In this document: positions 1-11,153 of the stretch, one piece after another | Layout of the letters: the number at the start of each line of letters is the position of its first letter | Position numbering within the stretch: the stretch's first letter is position 1 | Position numbers and translations under genes: made by a program | Notes under the pieces: model-generated | Database searches by the model: none | What the model saw: only the letters and a program-made list of their open reading frames with translations | What the model was told of the DNA's origin: nothing | Assembly (NCBI GenBank): GCA_963576735.1 | Contig: OY755183.1 | Coordinates: forward strand, 13,411,213-13,475,212 | Source: Bedellia somnulentella | Lineage: Eukaryota > Arthropoda > Insecta > Lepidoptera > Bedelliidae | Direction of reading: 5' to 3' | Length of the DNA: 64,000 nt

Positions 1-670
1 TAATCAATAGCTATAAATTCGCAAAATTCAACATCCGTAGTACTTTACAAAACCGAGTATCTTACATAAGAAAAATAAATAACGTAAGACTCGCAACCAA
101 AATTAGGCCTCAGAATAATATATGTTAGTACAAGGGAAGGCTCGGCTCTCGTATATAATTAAGAGAAGATGATTTATGCTCCATCGAGATTTTCATTAAA
201 TAAACGGTAAATGGTACATTTCCTACTACGACTAGTTTATGGCACAATCAACTTTGTGTGCCTCGTACATTTTTAGCGTTGTGTTTTGAAAATATCTACT
301 AGCTTTTTCGATGACTCTGGATAAAATGCTGGAGATTTATCAAAACTATTTTTTCATAATTGTAGTTCAAATTACAGCTAAAAATTCAAACAGGAATAAA
401 GCAGAGCTGAGAAAAGATGTAACGTGTTTCTGAATCCAATTCCCGCGTGAACATGCTACGAATTTGCAGCACATCACCTAACAATAATATATCCCCAAAT
501 CTTTAAATCGCCTCATAGTATATTTATTATAAATCGGAGATGTCGTAGGGCCATTTAATCCGACAAAACATGGCACCTAATAGCATTTCACTATGGGTTG
601 TATTTTTTCCAACTTCTACATCATTATTGGAGTCAAAACTATTATCTTCACATGATTAGTAAAATTGGAC
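1..670. other. No recognisable feature
   Basis: AT-rich sequence with no coding signature, RNA gene or repeat family that I can recognise on either strand. Confidence 0.5.
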
Positions 671-740
671 TAAAGCCGAATCACCCTATTCAGGGTAGGC
701 CTGAGCCCCTTGGTGGGACATATATGGGCTGTGAGGATTA
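671..740 (-). repeat. Repeat-E fragment (lepidopteran-type SINE-like)
   Basis: On the minus strand this matches the block at 11973-12030: 'cacagcccat', a GTCCC-ACCAAGG block, then a TACCCT...AGGGTGATT block. The same blocks recur at 45790-45880. It is a short old fragment with no TSD visible. Confidence 0.55.
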
Positions 741-868
741 GTAAAATAGCTGTCCAGACAAGCTGTTTACTGAAAGCTGTTGCACCCCTATGCCTTAATC
801 GTGAAAACTTTATTCACCGCACTTGACATTGTCGAAATTATTGTGACAACACGATAGAAGCCACGAAG

Positions 869-900
869 AAAAATAGAATAGAATAGAACTTTATTCACTC
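869..900 (-). mobile_element. Microsatellite-tailed retroelement 3' end
   Basis: Read on the minus strand this is GAGTGAATAAAGTTC followed by a (TATTC)n tail. A poly(A)-like signal plus a short tandem tail is the usual 3' end of insect LINEs and SINEs. The family is not identified. Confidence 0.4.
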
Positions 901-1100
901 TAGAAACTAAAATATTGATGTATTACACATTGCACAAACACCAAAGCTATTTAGTGCGTGCTGAGTTAATATGGGCGCGCCCGCGACGCGACGTGGGGTC
1001 GGTCGTTTTATCTGATAGAAATAACCGGTGTGACGTCACCAGTTTAAAAACTTTAAAAGTTTTACAAAGTACGACTAGTGAGATAAACACAAATGTATTA

Positions 1101-1347
1101 GCTGTGTAGTGTCGGCTTAGAATAGCACTACCCCATTTCTTCCGGTGGGCGTACGTAAGAGGCGACTAACGGTATTGGGGCTTTTTAAGGGCTTTTTGGG
1201 CGATGCGGTTGGAGACCCATCACAACAACCTTGATTCTCCCATCTTTTCCCCACTCAACTTCCAAAAGTGGCTGAGAAATTAGAAATTTTTCAGCTCTGG
1301 CTACCCCTTTTAGGGATTTATAGCCGTGAGTAGATGTATGTATGTAT
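1101..1347 (+). mobile_element. SINE-A, near full length (subfamily I)
   Basis: Head GCTGTGTAGTGTCGG, core 'gtacgtaagaggcgactaac', then 'gatgcggttggagacc', 'ttccaaaagtggctgag' and 'ctctggctacccc', ending in GCCGTGAGTA and a (TATG)n tail. It encodes no protein. A weak A-box/B-box-like pair (GGCTTAGAATAGC, GGTTGGAGACC) may be an internal Pol III promoter, but the spacing is wider than in a tRNA. Confidence 0.85.
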
Positions 1348-1626
1348 TTCTTACTTGTGGTAAGATTCACAGGTGAGCGAGGTTTTGAATGGAATGTGTA
1401 ATACTTGAATTTCTGCCTAACATTACGCAGCATATTGCAATAAAATAGTGCATAGATTAGGGGACTCAATTTGATGTTTAAGCCAATTTATGTTTTACTA
1501 TCATTAAGTCATACATTCACACGCTAATGTTTGAATGGTTTTTTCATTTATGGTGAACCTTTTTAAATATATATTATTCCCATTTAAATAAACTTTATGA
1601 ATCATATACTAATAAATAAAGTCGTA

Positions 1627-1895
1627 CGTTGCATTCTATCTGAAAAGGAAGACAAGTGGCCTACCGAATTTGTAAAAAAATCGGAGGTAGGGAACGCAAA
1701 CACTACTTAAAAGTGTAAAAGAAACAAAGGATAGAAGAATTTCGCGCTGGCAGCCATTGACACGGTAGCTCAATTGGCAGAGCGACGGGGGCGCATACCC
1801 GAGGTCGCGGGTTTGAATCCCGCCTGTGTCGAAATTTTTATTTCCTATATTTATTAGTAATAATCCCCACATGAGGTTTTCATGAACTAAAAGAT
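1627..1895 (+). mobile_element. Repeat-C single copy
   Basis: Single copy of the unit found in tandem near 38 kb and 58 kb. It has a 5' leader (TTGCATTCTATCTG..., 'cgcaaacactactt'), a 72-nt tRNA-like core, then 'tttatttattagtaat', 'ccccacatgagg' and 'ttcatgaac'. It differs from the array units at many positions, so it is an independent older copy. Confidence 0.8.
1759..1830 (+). other. tRNA-like core of Repeat-C (not a functional tRNA gene)
   Basis: It folds as a tRNA. The acceptor stem is GACACGG/CTGTGTC (one G-T pair), the D-stem GCTC/GAGC and the T-stem GCGGG/CCCGC. An A-box (TAGCTCAATTGG) and a B-box (GGTTTGAATCC) are present. The anticodon loop has no U33 and only a 4-bp stem, so a decoding tRNA is unlikely. 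A TTTTT run, a standard Pol III stop, follows within about 5 nt. Confidence 0.75.
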
Positions 1896-2456
1896 TTAAA
1901 TTTACGAATCATATGTTCATATTATAATTTTACAGGCTACTTTTAGTGACCATATTCAATACTAAGACTCCAAAACACTGAATATAGTATTAAAAACAGT
2001 ATAACGACAGTAAAACGAAATATCAAAAAGACCATCTTCACCGAAACAAAATCCTGTAATCCCTATACCGGGTCTTATGGCTCAGTTTGTGGCTTCACAG
2101 CATTTATTTGGGACCATAAATATAATACAGTTTCGTGGTATATTTGGGTCAACTGTGTTTACTTTCTGGGTTAAATACATACTTCCGTTTGGCGTCAAAA
2201 GCTGATTGATTTGACCAATTTCGCTTACCTGTAACAATAAAAGAGTAAAAGCATTAGTCTTAAAATAAATTGGATGATTGATTGATAGCTTTTTATTGCA
2301 TAAAATATATTTATTAAGATGAAAATCATACCATACATGGGATGCTCCAAGCATTCAGTAATATGGACGTGACATAGAGATTTTGAAATTGTATTGATCT
2401 GTGCAAGCTTTTTCAATCCTGTATTAATTAATCTTAGACAAAAAAATTATGTAAAA

Positions 2457-2708
2457 TACATACATACATACATATACTCACGGCATACAAATCCCTAGAT
2501 GGGGTAGCCAGAGCTAAGGAATCAGAAATTTCTCAGCCACTTTTGGAAAGATAAGTGGGGAAAAGATGGTAAAATAAAGGTTGTTGGTGATGGGTCTCTA
2601 ACCGCATCGCCCAAAAATCCCTTTAAAGGCCCAATACCGTTAGTCACCTCTTACGTACACCCGCCGGAATAATGGGGGTAGTGCTATTCTAAGCCGACAC
2701 TACACAGC
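2457..2708 (-). mobile_element. SINE-A (subfamily I)
   Basis: Full-length minus-strand copy: (TACA)n tail, 'tactcacggc', all core blocks, and CGACACTACACAGC at the head. Confidence 0.85.
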
Positions 2709-2835
2709 AACAAATTTTATGTAACCGTTGAATAAATGAAATCTCTCATTTCTTTTTATCAAAAGCAGTATCAAACAATTGCATCGGTGCTTCCTTACCC
2801 AGTCACTGATATATCCAGATAGAGGATAAAAAAAA

Positions 2836-3270
2836 CAGCCGTCAAAGCTCAGTTGGCAGAACACAGCTAATCGTGGTTCAAATCCCGGGTTGGGCCTACA
2901 CTAATTTGTCTTTTATATGGACATATGTGTGGTTAATTTATCATTGTTATTAACGGCGAGGGAAATGATCCTGAGAAAACCCACATAGCTGAGTTGTATT
3001 TAGTCATGTGACAGTGAATTCTTACAAAACGGCGATAACCCTGCGCCCTATCACGTGAGTACACTGTCTAACAAACAAACAAAACAGGGGTTCTCTGAAC
3101 ATCAGATGACAATGTCACATGATGTTCAGAAGTAAAGAAAGAAAGAAAGAAGAGAAAGAGAGACATTTATTCGCTGTACAGAACATGGAAAAATAACATA
3201 CAACAAATAAGTATTAGTACCTCTACCAACCCCTTCGGGGATATACGACGTAAAGGTTTGAGTTTGAGAA
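2836..3270 (+). mobile_element. SINE-D, interrupted
   Basis: tRNA-like head with A-box-like 'agctcagttggcaga' and B-box GGTTCAAATCCC. Then come 'tggttaatttatcat', a 'cctgagaaaacccacat' core and 'ctatcacgtgagtacactgt', ending in CTCTACCAACCCC-TTC-GGGGATAT. The 3' end is split by the insert at 3135-3208. Confidence 0.75.
3135..3208 (-). mobile_element. Short retroelement 3' end inserted in SINE-D
   Basis: A (GAAA)n-rich tail joins 'gacatttattcgctgtacag'. On the minus strand this reads as a GAATAAATGTC end plus a (TTTC)n tail. It interrupts SINE-D and is flanked by AAGTA on both sides (3130-3134, 3209-3213), a possible 5-bp TSD. Compare the (TTTC)n end at 11490-11567. Confidence 0.5.
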
Positions 3271-3640
3271 GATATAATACCTATAAGTGTACTTGAAGTT
3301 GTAGTAAGTATAGTTACCAGAATGAAGTTCCTAATATATATCCTCTCGAACCGTACTCAAAGCTAAACAAAGGATTTCAATGAAATATGAAAAGCAGGAA
3401 CTAGCGTACAACCTCGGACTATAAATCACATCAAATACTTTGATAATTCTTGCGTCTATTTGTCGGTCGCGAAAACGCATTATTTATTGAGTTGCTTCTC
3501 GTATCATTGTTTGTGTCTTCCGTAACATTTTGAAAAATACACTAATATCACAACGGTTTTATTGAATATTATGAAATTCATATGGAATGTAACCGATATA
3601 ATCAAAGCCTTATCTGTCATAAAAATATAGTAATATAGTC
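3271..3640. other. No recognisable feature
   Basis: No gene or repeat recognised. Confidence 0.5.
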
Positions 3641-3716
3641 AAAGTTGCCATTGATAGTCTCTGTCTGCTTCAATGGGAACTAATGGCGTGAGCATATGTA
3701 TATAGATATGCATATA
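3641..3716 (+). mobile_element. LINE-B 3' end, old short fragment
   Basis: Diverged match to the last codons and tail of LINE-B: 'gatagtctctgtctgcttcaa', 'ctaatggcgtgag', then a degenerate TATG tail. Confidence 0.6.
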
Positions 3717-4073
3717 TCATAACGTTACAAACAAAATACATAATTGAAGCAGTTCTTCAGCCATTCAAATAAATCTATAAACTAATTAGAAACAAATTAT
3801 TCAAAACCTCACATCCTATATATGCCCATATCTAAAGGTTAGGGTTAATAACTAATATAGTGACTCAAAGTTGAGCTCCTACACTTTATTTTCACATAAC
3901 GACCATAAAAAGTTTTATTATGCCTGTAATATCGTCTGTAAGAAACTACAATGCTTACGATTCACGAGATTCTTCCCTTCATTACTAATATAGTTACAGT
4001 GTGGGTATTTTTATTAACTCTGGGGTGAATAAAATATAAAAAAAATAAATAAAATAAAATAAAAAAGCATAAA

Positions 4074-4226
4074 AAGAAGAATAAAAGAGCATGTATGAAA
4101 AGATTGATGGATGTAAACGAAGCCAGAGAGGTTTGCCAGGATCGTACAAAGTGGCGATCGATAGTCTCTGCCTACCCCAATGGGAACTAACGGCGTGAGA
4201 ATATGTATGTATGTATGTATGTTACT
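4074..4226 (+). mobile_element. LINE-B, 5'-truncated copy (ORF 3' end)
   Basis: Encodes the C-terminal end of a LINE reverse-transcriptase ORF: KRACMKRLMDVNEAREVCQD, then RTKWRSIV, SAYPNGN and a TAA stop. The stop lies only about 10 nt before a (TATG)n tail, so the 3' UTR is almost absent. Endings of this kind are known in insect non-LTR retrotransposons. I cannot assign a clade from so short a piece. Confidence 0.8.
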
Positions 4227-4786
4227 TTAAATTTTACTTTCTTCATTTATAAAAATGGACAAGTTTCTTTTAGAAAAAGAATATTCATTCATTTCGACTG
4301 TGTCTGTATTTAAGGTTTCATAACAATACTGGTCTGAAGCATGTAAATTTGAAATAAAATTTGGGGACGGAAAAGTTAGTTTTAGTCATGGTTGTAAAAT
4401 TAATAACTAATTGCTAATTTAATAACTAAAAGTTATATTTTTCAAGTTGAGTTTAACTCTGTCAGAGCCCAGCTAAAACAACAAAATAAAATACATACTT
4501 ATAACGTAAGTATTCTGCACACCAATCCTGTTTATCAGAACTTTTCTTAAAATTTTGAATGCAAAAATTTAACGACATTAGTAACATATACCAAATATTT
4601 TCACTTCAGGTACACTCAAAGATAAAATTTTTAAGTAGATACATCAACACAAACGTAGCATGTTCGGTCCAGCTTAAAATTCTGTGATAAAGGTCCGTGT
4701 ACGTGAACTCAATACGCAAACCTTTATCTAAAAGTTTTACGCGGAACTAAAAACGAGTTCTACATTTTTTCAAATTGTTTTTTGGC
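4227..4786. other. No recognisable feature
   Basis: No gene or repeat recognised. Confidence 0.45.
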
Positions 4787-4890
4787 TGTAAATCGCTGAA
4801 AGGGGTAGCCAAAGCTTCAGAATCAGAAAATTCAGCCACTTTTGAAAGTTTAGTCAGGAAAATATTGAATAAAAATGTTTTTGGGCGCCC
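4787..4890 (-). mobile_element. SINE-A fragment (3' half)
   Basis: Minus-strand blocks 'aaaggggtagccaaagcttc' and 'cagccacttttgaaag', followed by 'tttttgggcg'. The tail is lost. Confidence 0.6.
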
Positions 4891-5254
4891 ATGTATTTTT
4901 TTAATTATCTTTTTAAAAGTGACAAACAAAGTTTAGATTTCCAAAGGTGTGTTGTAGCGGAAGGAAGGGCGGACGAACTACGTAAGCCCATTAACACTAA
5001 TGCCGGCGACCGGCGCCATTACGTAAACACTGCATTAGACACTGCATTCTAAGACAATAGAAATAGGACACTCTAACAAGATATTCTATTTTAACATACT
5101 TATATTTTTACAGCGATACATTTGTGAAACAATGTTTTGGATGTGGGAAACGTAGTAACGGTTTTCATTGTAGTACTCGGCCCTTTTTCGTTTTGTTTTT
5201 AAACAAGTTAAAAATATGTGATGTTTAATCAACTACACTTCTTAAGAAATGAGA

Positions 5255-5472
5255 GCCGTGTAGTGTCGGCTTAGAATAACACTACCCCATTTCTACCCGT
5301 GGGTGATCGTAAGAGGCGACTAAGGGTATAGGGGCTTTTGAAGTGATTTTTGGGCGATGTGGTTGGAGACCCGTCACCATAAACATTTATTATTACCATA
5401 TTTCCCCCAATCAACTTCTAAAAGTGGCTGAGGTGAGTTAAGGGATTTATAGGCGTGAGTATATGTATATGT
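5255..5472 (+). mobile_element. SINE-A (subfamily II-like)
   Basis: Head GCCGTGTAGTGTCGGC, core 'gtaagaggcgactaagggta', and a truncated middle (the 'ggaatttctaattcctt' block is missing). It ends GGCGTGAGTATATGTATATG. Confidence 0.8.
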
Positions 5473-5567
5473 TCTTAACAAATTATTTTCCAGAATCTGC
5501 CAATCTGTTTGTTTTAAAATCTGATTTGAAAATCGACCGACAACATGTTAATTTTTTTAATATAACA

Positions 5568-5775
5568 TACATACATACATATCCTTACGCCGATAGTTAG
5601 TTACCATTGGGGTAGGCAGAGACTATCGATCGCCACATTCTACGATCCTGGTAAACCTCTCTAGCTTCATTCACATCCATCAATCTTTTCATACATGCTC
5701 TTATATTCTTGTACTTCAGACACCTGCCTTTTGAGCATATTTTTTATTTGATCCAAATGTGTCAATTTTTAATAA
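5568..5775 (-). mobile_element. LINE-B, 5'-truncated copy
   Basis: Minus-strand (TACA)n tail and 'cacgatcg'-type 3' end, then the codons for the last 50-60 residues of the LINE-B ORF. It includes the upstream LDQI-like codons ('tttgatccaaatgtgtc'). Confidence 0.8.
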
Positions 5776-5902
5776 CTTGAAATATTTTTTCACATACATC
5801 TAGACATCTCACCTACCTATGCTAACAGTTAAAAATCGCAAAAAAAGGTAATTCTTAAATAAAAGTAATTCGTAAATTAATAAACGGTGACCGTTTAAGA
5901 AT

Positions 5903-6010
5903 ATGAAATTCCTCAACCACTTTTGGATATTGAGTGAGGGAATGATTGTTGCGTCTGACGACACCAGCGGAAGTAAGTGGTTTAGTGTAATTCTAAGCCA
6001 CTACTATACA
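5903..6010 (-). mobile_element. SINE-A, internally deleted old copy
   Basis: 'gaaattcctcaaccactttt' joins directly to 'ggaagtaagtggtttagtgt' and a head remnant, so the middle of the element is missing. Confidence 0.5.
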
Positions 6011-6559
6011 CAAACGTTAAGTTACAAATAGTATATACGTATTATTTTTCCTTATCTCTTAGTCATAGAGAGAAACACTCTTGTTTTAAGTTAAAAAATC
6101 TTTACTCCATTTTCTAACAAAAGTACTTACACAAGGAATTCCTTTGTCAAACATTTGCGTTAAAAATTCTGATTAGTCAGTATCAGTAAGCGACATTTCG
6201 GCGCCAAAAAGCGGCTCGTAAACTCAAAAATATTCTTTGTTTGCACAAAACTCGACTGTTCTAAAGCGAGTTACACTACCAAGATAAAGGATACAGAGTA
6301 GCTGCGGAACTTGGAATAAAAGAATTCTCATTATACTGTTCTCTTGTGATACGAAAATTTAAACTATAGTGACTGTGGTTAAAATAAAAAATAAATTTAC
6401 AAATTAAAATGTTGAAACTACGTATAACAACGTATCTGCCTATTAATAAATCCAATTTGGTGAGCATAATTTTGAAATTCTTAGCCATTCTTCAAATGCA
6501 CGTCACTTCACAACCAGTTTTCGTGAACGTTTATAATAAAAAACTGAATTTTGGTCTAC
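6011..6559. other. No recognisable feature
   Basis: AT-rich; no supported gene or repeat. Confidence 0.45.
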
Positions 6560-6570
6560 ATTAAACACCA

Positions 6571-6815
6571 AACCTCTCTGGCTTCGTTTACATCCATCAA
6601 TCTTTTCATACATGCTCTTTTATTCTTCATACTGCGGACACCTGCCTTTTTGAGCACGTTTTCTATTTGATCCAAATCTGTCCTCCGAGGTCGTCCTCTA
6701 CTAACATTACCTTCCACATTGGCGATAAAAAAAGTGTCAAGTACAAAGTGGCGATCGATAGTCTCTGCCTACCCCAATGGAAACTAACGGCGTGAGAATA
6801 TGTATGTATGTGTGT
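6571..6815 (+). mobile_element. LINE-B with 5' inversion (twin priming)
   Basis: The 5' part (6571-about 6734) is inverted; the 3' part (6741-6815) is in plus orientation with the tail. The inverted part encodes RGRPRRTDLDQIENVLKKAG and downstream residues. The sequence at the left TSD ('gaggttt') and the start of the 3' part ('gtacaaag') lie close together in the consensus, as twin priming predicts. The TSD is exact: ATTAAACACCA at 6560-6570 and 6816-6826. Confidence 0.9.
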
Positions 6816-6923
6816 ATTAAACACCAGAAACATAAGACATCTTTTAAGTTCTACTTTTTTTAACACTAAAATGATGTAGTGACCTTAGTGACTAACCTTA
6901 ATTTAGTTATATTTGCATATTAT

Positions 6924-7170
6924 ACATACATACATATACTCACGACTATAAATCCCTAGAAGGGGTAGCCTGAGCTAAGGAATTAGAAATTCCTCAGCCA
7001 CTTTTGGAAAATTGAGTGGGGAAAAGATGGTAAAATAAAGGTTGTTGGTAATGGGTCTCCAACCGCATCGCCCAAAAATCCCTTAAAAACCCCCAATACC
7101 GTTAGTCGCCTCTTACGTACATCCACCGGAAGAAATGGGGTAGTGCTATTCTAAGCCGACACTACACAGC
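6924..7170 (-). mobile_element. SINE-A (subfamily I), full length
   Basis: All SINE-A blocks are present. A 10-bp direct repeat TGCATATTAT flanks it (6914-6923, 7179-7188). Eight nucleotides (7171-7178) lie between the conserved head and the right repeat. Confidence 0.85.
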
Positions 7171-7399
7171 TACTACAGTGCATATTATGCCACTGATAAA
7201 TCGATTTAATTCAATGTATTATCATAGTACAACCAACAACCGTAAACCCTAATAATAGTAAATTACCTTTTTTGAGCGGTTTTATTTAGCTTACCCCGTT
7301 TGTTTTATTCTTTCTTGAGTGAAATTTAGTAATTTAGTTTTCACCCCCTTCCTGTCAACCGGTTAATATTTCTTTTCGGAAGGAAAAGACGTGATGAGC

Positions 7400-7600
7400 T
7401 CGAAGCAAAGAGTGATGAGCTCAAGGCCCGACCACCTGCGGCCATCAATAATAACTACCTATATATTGGAGGGGTACTGATTTTTCAACATACGTCATAG
7501 AACATTTGTCGGAAAGATTGGCTATGTCAGTCACATGAGAGCACATGAACACACTCTTAATAGCCGGATACCAGAACTTGCTGTGGCCGAAATCGGGCGG
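7400..7600 (+). pseudogene. Possible LINE ORF remnant (zinc-finger-like end)
   Basis: One frame around 7500-7550 reads TFVGKIGYVSHMRAHEHT. It resembles the degenerate 'C-x-x-x-x-IG-x-x-SH-x-R-x-H' motif near the end of some insect LINE ORFs. The zinc-binding cysteines are not preserved in the frame. Assignment is weak. Confidence 0.25.
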
Positions 7601-7682
7601 GATTGATATATGATCTATGTGCAAAATTCCGAAGTGTTAAAAACAAAAGGGCTTTATAAATATATTGATGCATTATGCAGAT

Positions 7683-7735
7683 CTGCTAGGATCGTACAAG
7701 GTAGCGATCCTTAATCTTCGGCTAACCCTGTAACT
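7683..7735 (+). mobile_element. LINE-B 3' fragment, old
   Basis: 'gctaggatcgtacaagg' followed by 'gcgatcc' and a decayed 'ggctaaccctg'. The tail is lost. Confidence 0.4.
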
Positions 7736-7955
7736 GTATCTAAATAAACACTAATTCAAATGAGATACACACAGTTACGACCTTTTATTATTTCAACTGG
7801 ATAATGGCTACTGTAATTAATTAAATATCATTATAAAATACTCAATAGTTCCTACATCACAATAAGTGTGCGCATTAGATTTCATTGGTTCTTTATTTTA
7901 TTTCAAAAAGGTGATATACTCTTAACTAAACGACGTTTTTTTGTTCTCGACAATC

Positions 7956-7983
7956 ACGCGAACGAAGTCGCGGGCACAGCTAG
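7956..7983 (+). mobile_element. Helitron 3' end
   Basis: A CGCGA/TCGCG stem with loop ACGAAG, then GGCACAG and terminal CTAG followed by T. This is the standard Helitron 3' terminus: a subterminal hairpin, then CTRR. I cannot place the 5' end. Confidence 0.7.
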
Positions 7984-9295
7984 TCTTACATATGTTAAGA
8001 TTTCACATAAGTGCAGGAAAGGTCAGAAATTAAAATAACGAGTTTATCCGTGACTTAAATAGCATTTGATGAATATAGTGAATGAAAGAAAATAATCCGG
8101 AAATAATATATAAGGCATACTTTATTTCTACTAGTCCCATACGGGGCGGTGGGGATATTGGAATCAAAGCTAAAACGAATAAAATATGACAAAAAATATT
8201 CGGACATCATATTTAGTATGTTAGTAACCTCAGTAAACAATATAAAAAAAAATACACCATCTTAAATAATATCAATAAGTGAATCTGAGCCAATATTAAA
8301 GAGCGAACTAAACTCTAAAACCAAACAGAAAAATAGAAATAGGAACGAAACAGGAAGAAGTATTATTCTCTTTGTAACAATTCTTTTAATCGTAAATTGA
8401 AGTAATTTATTTTAGACATTAACCGTAAATTGTAGAACCCATTTCCACCTGCAACAATTAACGTGTACTGCTGTTTTTACGTATAAAATGCGAGGAAAAA
8501 CTTAACAAAATTCTGTTTCCACCATAAAAGTGGAAATGAAATTTTAATTTGATTATGCATCCAATAGTGACATTACGTTAAAACACCATTTAAGTTTAAT
8601 AATATTTTAACGTTACATAAAATTAAATTAAAACTGTAATTTTAGCAGCAGGATTAAATTAAAAAGAATGGAAGTTTGGAAACATACAAATTTACAACAT
8701 AACTTAAAAAGTCTTTAAAATAATAATTAATAATGTTTTAAATAAATACATTTACCTTCCCCCCAATGAGTCGGGTAAAATATAAAAAAAACAACGTACT
8801 CTGTTTACGTAGAAGAAACGATACTAAAACTGATAAAATAATAACAAATAATTTTAGAATGTCCTACGAGTACTACAAAAACATAAAAGAAATCTGAAAA
8901 TATTTCCTTACCCTCACCTGTTCCCAATAGATGTTGAACTACATCGTTTAGTCACCCAAAGGTTTTTGGAAAGACCATCTTTGCCTCTCAAAAAGTGATA
9001 TCGTAAAATATACCAACCTCTCTTCTATATATAAAGAGGTGCATAAAATTTTACGTGTCACGCCATTTTCGCGAGCAAATTTTTACGTCAAACTTTTTTA
9101 CTATTATTAGCTGCTTCGTTTTACGATTTCTTGGTTTTATATAGTCCATTGAAGATTTTGGCCGTTTCATTAGCACATTATGCATATTCATACCGATAAG
9201 GTTTTATAACTTGAAAAAGAACTTCGTTTTGCAACTTTTTCGATGGTTACTTGCGAGCGTGGTTGGGGTTTATAAGGAGTCAAAATGATATGGAA
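7984..9295. other. No recognisable feature
   Basis: AT-rich non-coding sequence. A stretch near 9023 ('tctatatataaagaggtgc') resembles the start of some insect DNA transposons, but I cannot support a boundary. Confidence 0.4.
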
Positions 9296-9305
9296 AGAAG
9301 TAAGC

Positions 9306-9459
9306 ATACATACATATTCTCACGCCGTTAGTTCCCAATGGGGTAGGCAGAGACGATCGATCGCCACTTTGTACAATCCTAGCAAACCTCTCTAGCTTCA
9401 TTCACATCCATCAATCTTTTCATACATGCTCTTTTATTTTTCGTACTACGGACACCTGT
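9306..9459 (-). mobile_element. LINE-B, 5'-truncated, intact TSD
   Basis: Tail first: (ATAC)n, 'tctcacgccgttagttccc', then codons of the RT end back to 'ggacacctg'. Exact TSD AGAAGTAAGC at 9296-9305 and 9460-9469. This is a textbook 5'-truncated insertion by target-primed reverse transcription. Confidence 0.9.
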
Positions 9460-9530
9460 AGAAGTAAGCTTAGATTTATAAAATGCTTCTAAATTATTAC
9501 TATGGATACATTTATAACATAAGGATTCAC

Positions 9531-9725
9531 TATACATACATACACACGGCTATATAGCCCTTGGAAAATCCACTGCTAATTTTGAAATTGAGTAAGGAAA
9601 GGATTGCAAAAAAAGATGAATGGTGATAGGCTTCCAGACACATCGCCAAACCTCGCCAATTCACCTGATAGGTTACTCACGGGTGGAGATGAGTTCGTGC
9701 TATTGTGAACCGACACTACACAGTT
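9531..9725 (-). mobile_element. SINE-A, diverged
   Basis: Tail, 'cacggctatatagccc', a reduced middle, and the head CGACACTACACAGT. Many substitutions and deletions. Confidence 0.65.
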
Positions 9726-11089
9726 AAGAGTACCTGATATAGGTGGACATTTTGATCCGAAAAAGTATGCACATAAACACATAAATGAATTATTTATATC
9801 AATAAATTAACCTACATAGGAGACCAAAATTAGCATACAATAGCATGCAGACGTCTGTTATGAGTGAGTCAGTCTACTCTCTAGTGACATGTATTGTTCA
9901 CATTATAATTACATGAAGGTGAACGCTGAGCGTGATTGCTCTTATAAATATTTAATTCGTATGAAAGTGGCGGTTAATTGGTATATTACGTGTTATATTT
10001 TTTGTTTGGACAAATATTTACTATTTATTTTGGCGTTGCATTCATTTTTAATAACGATAATTCCAACCATATTTTACAATTATTTTTTTTCAATGTTTCT
10101 TTCATATTAGAGATATTATATGTATTATAATCGGTTTTTTATTCCAAGCAGGGTAGTAAAATTTGTGCCAAACAAATCTTTAGCCACTAAAGGAAATTAG
10201 GGTGTAGTAGTTATCCAATTTTAACCAAATTGCTCATATAAACTAGAAAGCCAGAAAGCACATTGATTACCTAGTACTACACTTATAGTAGAAGTTAAGC
10301 TTGTGTTTTTTTTACCACCACACTAAATAATAAGCGTTTACGGATAAGCAGGAGTTCCGAACTCTTAATTGCAACCCATGTTTTTAATTCCGAAGTGAGC
10401 AAAAAGTTAATTTCCTTTCTCCATTTACAAAAGCAAAGAATACGTAAGCTTTTAACCGAAATAACAATTAATTCGCGAAATGGCGTCGAGTGAAGACATT
10501 AAGAAAATAAGACTTTCCGTGAACAATTTAAACCACTTAGAAGGAAAACGGAGTGGAAACAAATTAAATATTAATTCAAACGCACACAAACGTAATTAGC
10601 TTTGTAATAACAACAAAATCGGCTCAATAGCTCTGAGTACTCTTATCCTGTTCAAATATTAAGGTGGAAGTTCAAAACAAGTTGGAATACATTAATGTAC
10701 TTTGTGTGTGACATAACAAAATTCATGTTTGCTTTTGCCTGGAAACTAAATTGGTTCTGGAGTCCTTTATATGAACGGATGTTGGTTAGTTATAAATGAT
10801 AAACAAAACTTCGGAATAAATAATTCCTCAAGTACTAGTTGGATTCGTAAGTATTTTGACATGACATCTGCCATTGACATATAACAATGGCAGATGCTCA
10901 ACTTTTTTTTGTTCAATATATATGATTTTTAGACTATACCTGAAAATCTGTGTTTTTGCTATACAGCATTTACAAACGCTGAGTTATGGCCTAGTTTATG
11001 TTACCATAGCGCACATATCTTGCGCATCTTTACATTTTTTCTTGAGCACAGTTTTACTGTTTTTATTTTTCTTGTATTGCTGTATGTAT
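9726..11089. other. No firm feature; one short ATG reading frame
   Basis: No repeat recognised. A 39-codon ATG frame (10480-10599, MASSEDIKKI...) has an acceptable start context (gaaATGG). Nothing supports it as a gene. Confidence 0.35.
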
Positions 11090-11099
11090 TTAAATGTGT

Positions 11100-11153
11100 T
11101 ATATGTAAGTGATTGTTATGATAACATGAATAAAGATTTTATCTATCTATCTA
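11100..11153 (+). mobile_element. LINE/SINE 3' end with (ATCT)n tail
   Basis: 'gaataaagatttt' followed by (ATCT)n. It is typical of an insect LINE 3' terminus: a polyadenylation-like signal just before a tetranucleotide tail. The body upstream is not recognised. Confidence 0.5.

Noticed and set aside
1759..1830. Functional tRNA gene
   Set aside because: Acceptor, D- and T-arms fold, but the anticodon loop lacks U33 and has a short stem. The sequence is embedded in a dispersed repeat with TSDs.
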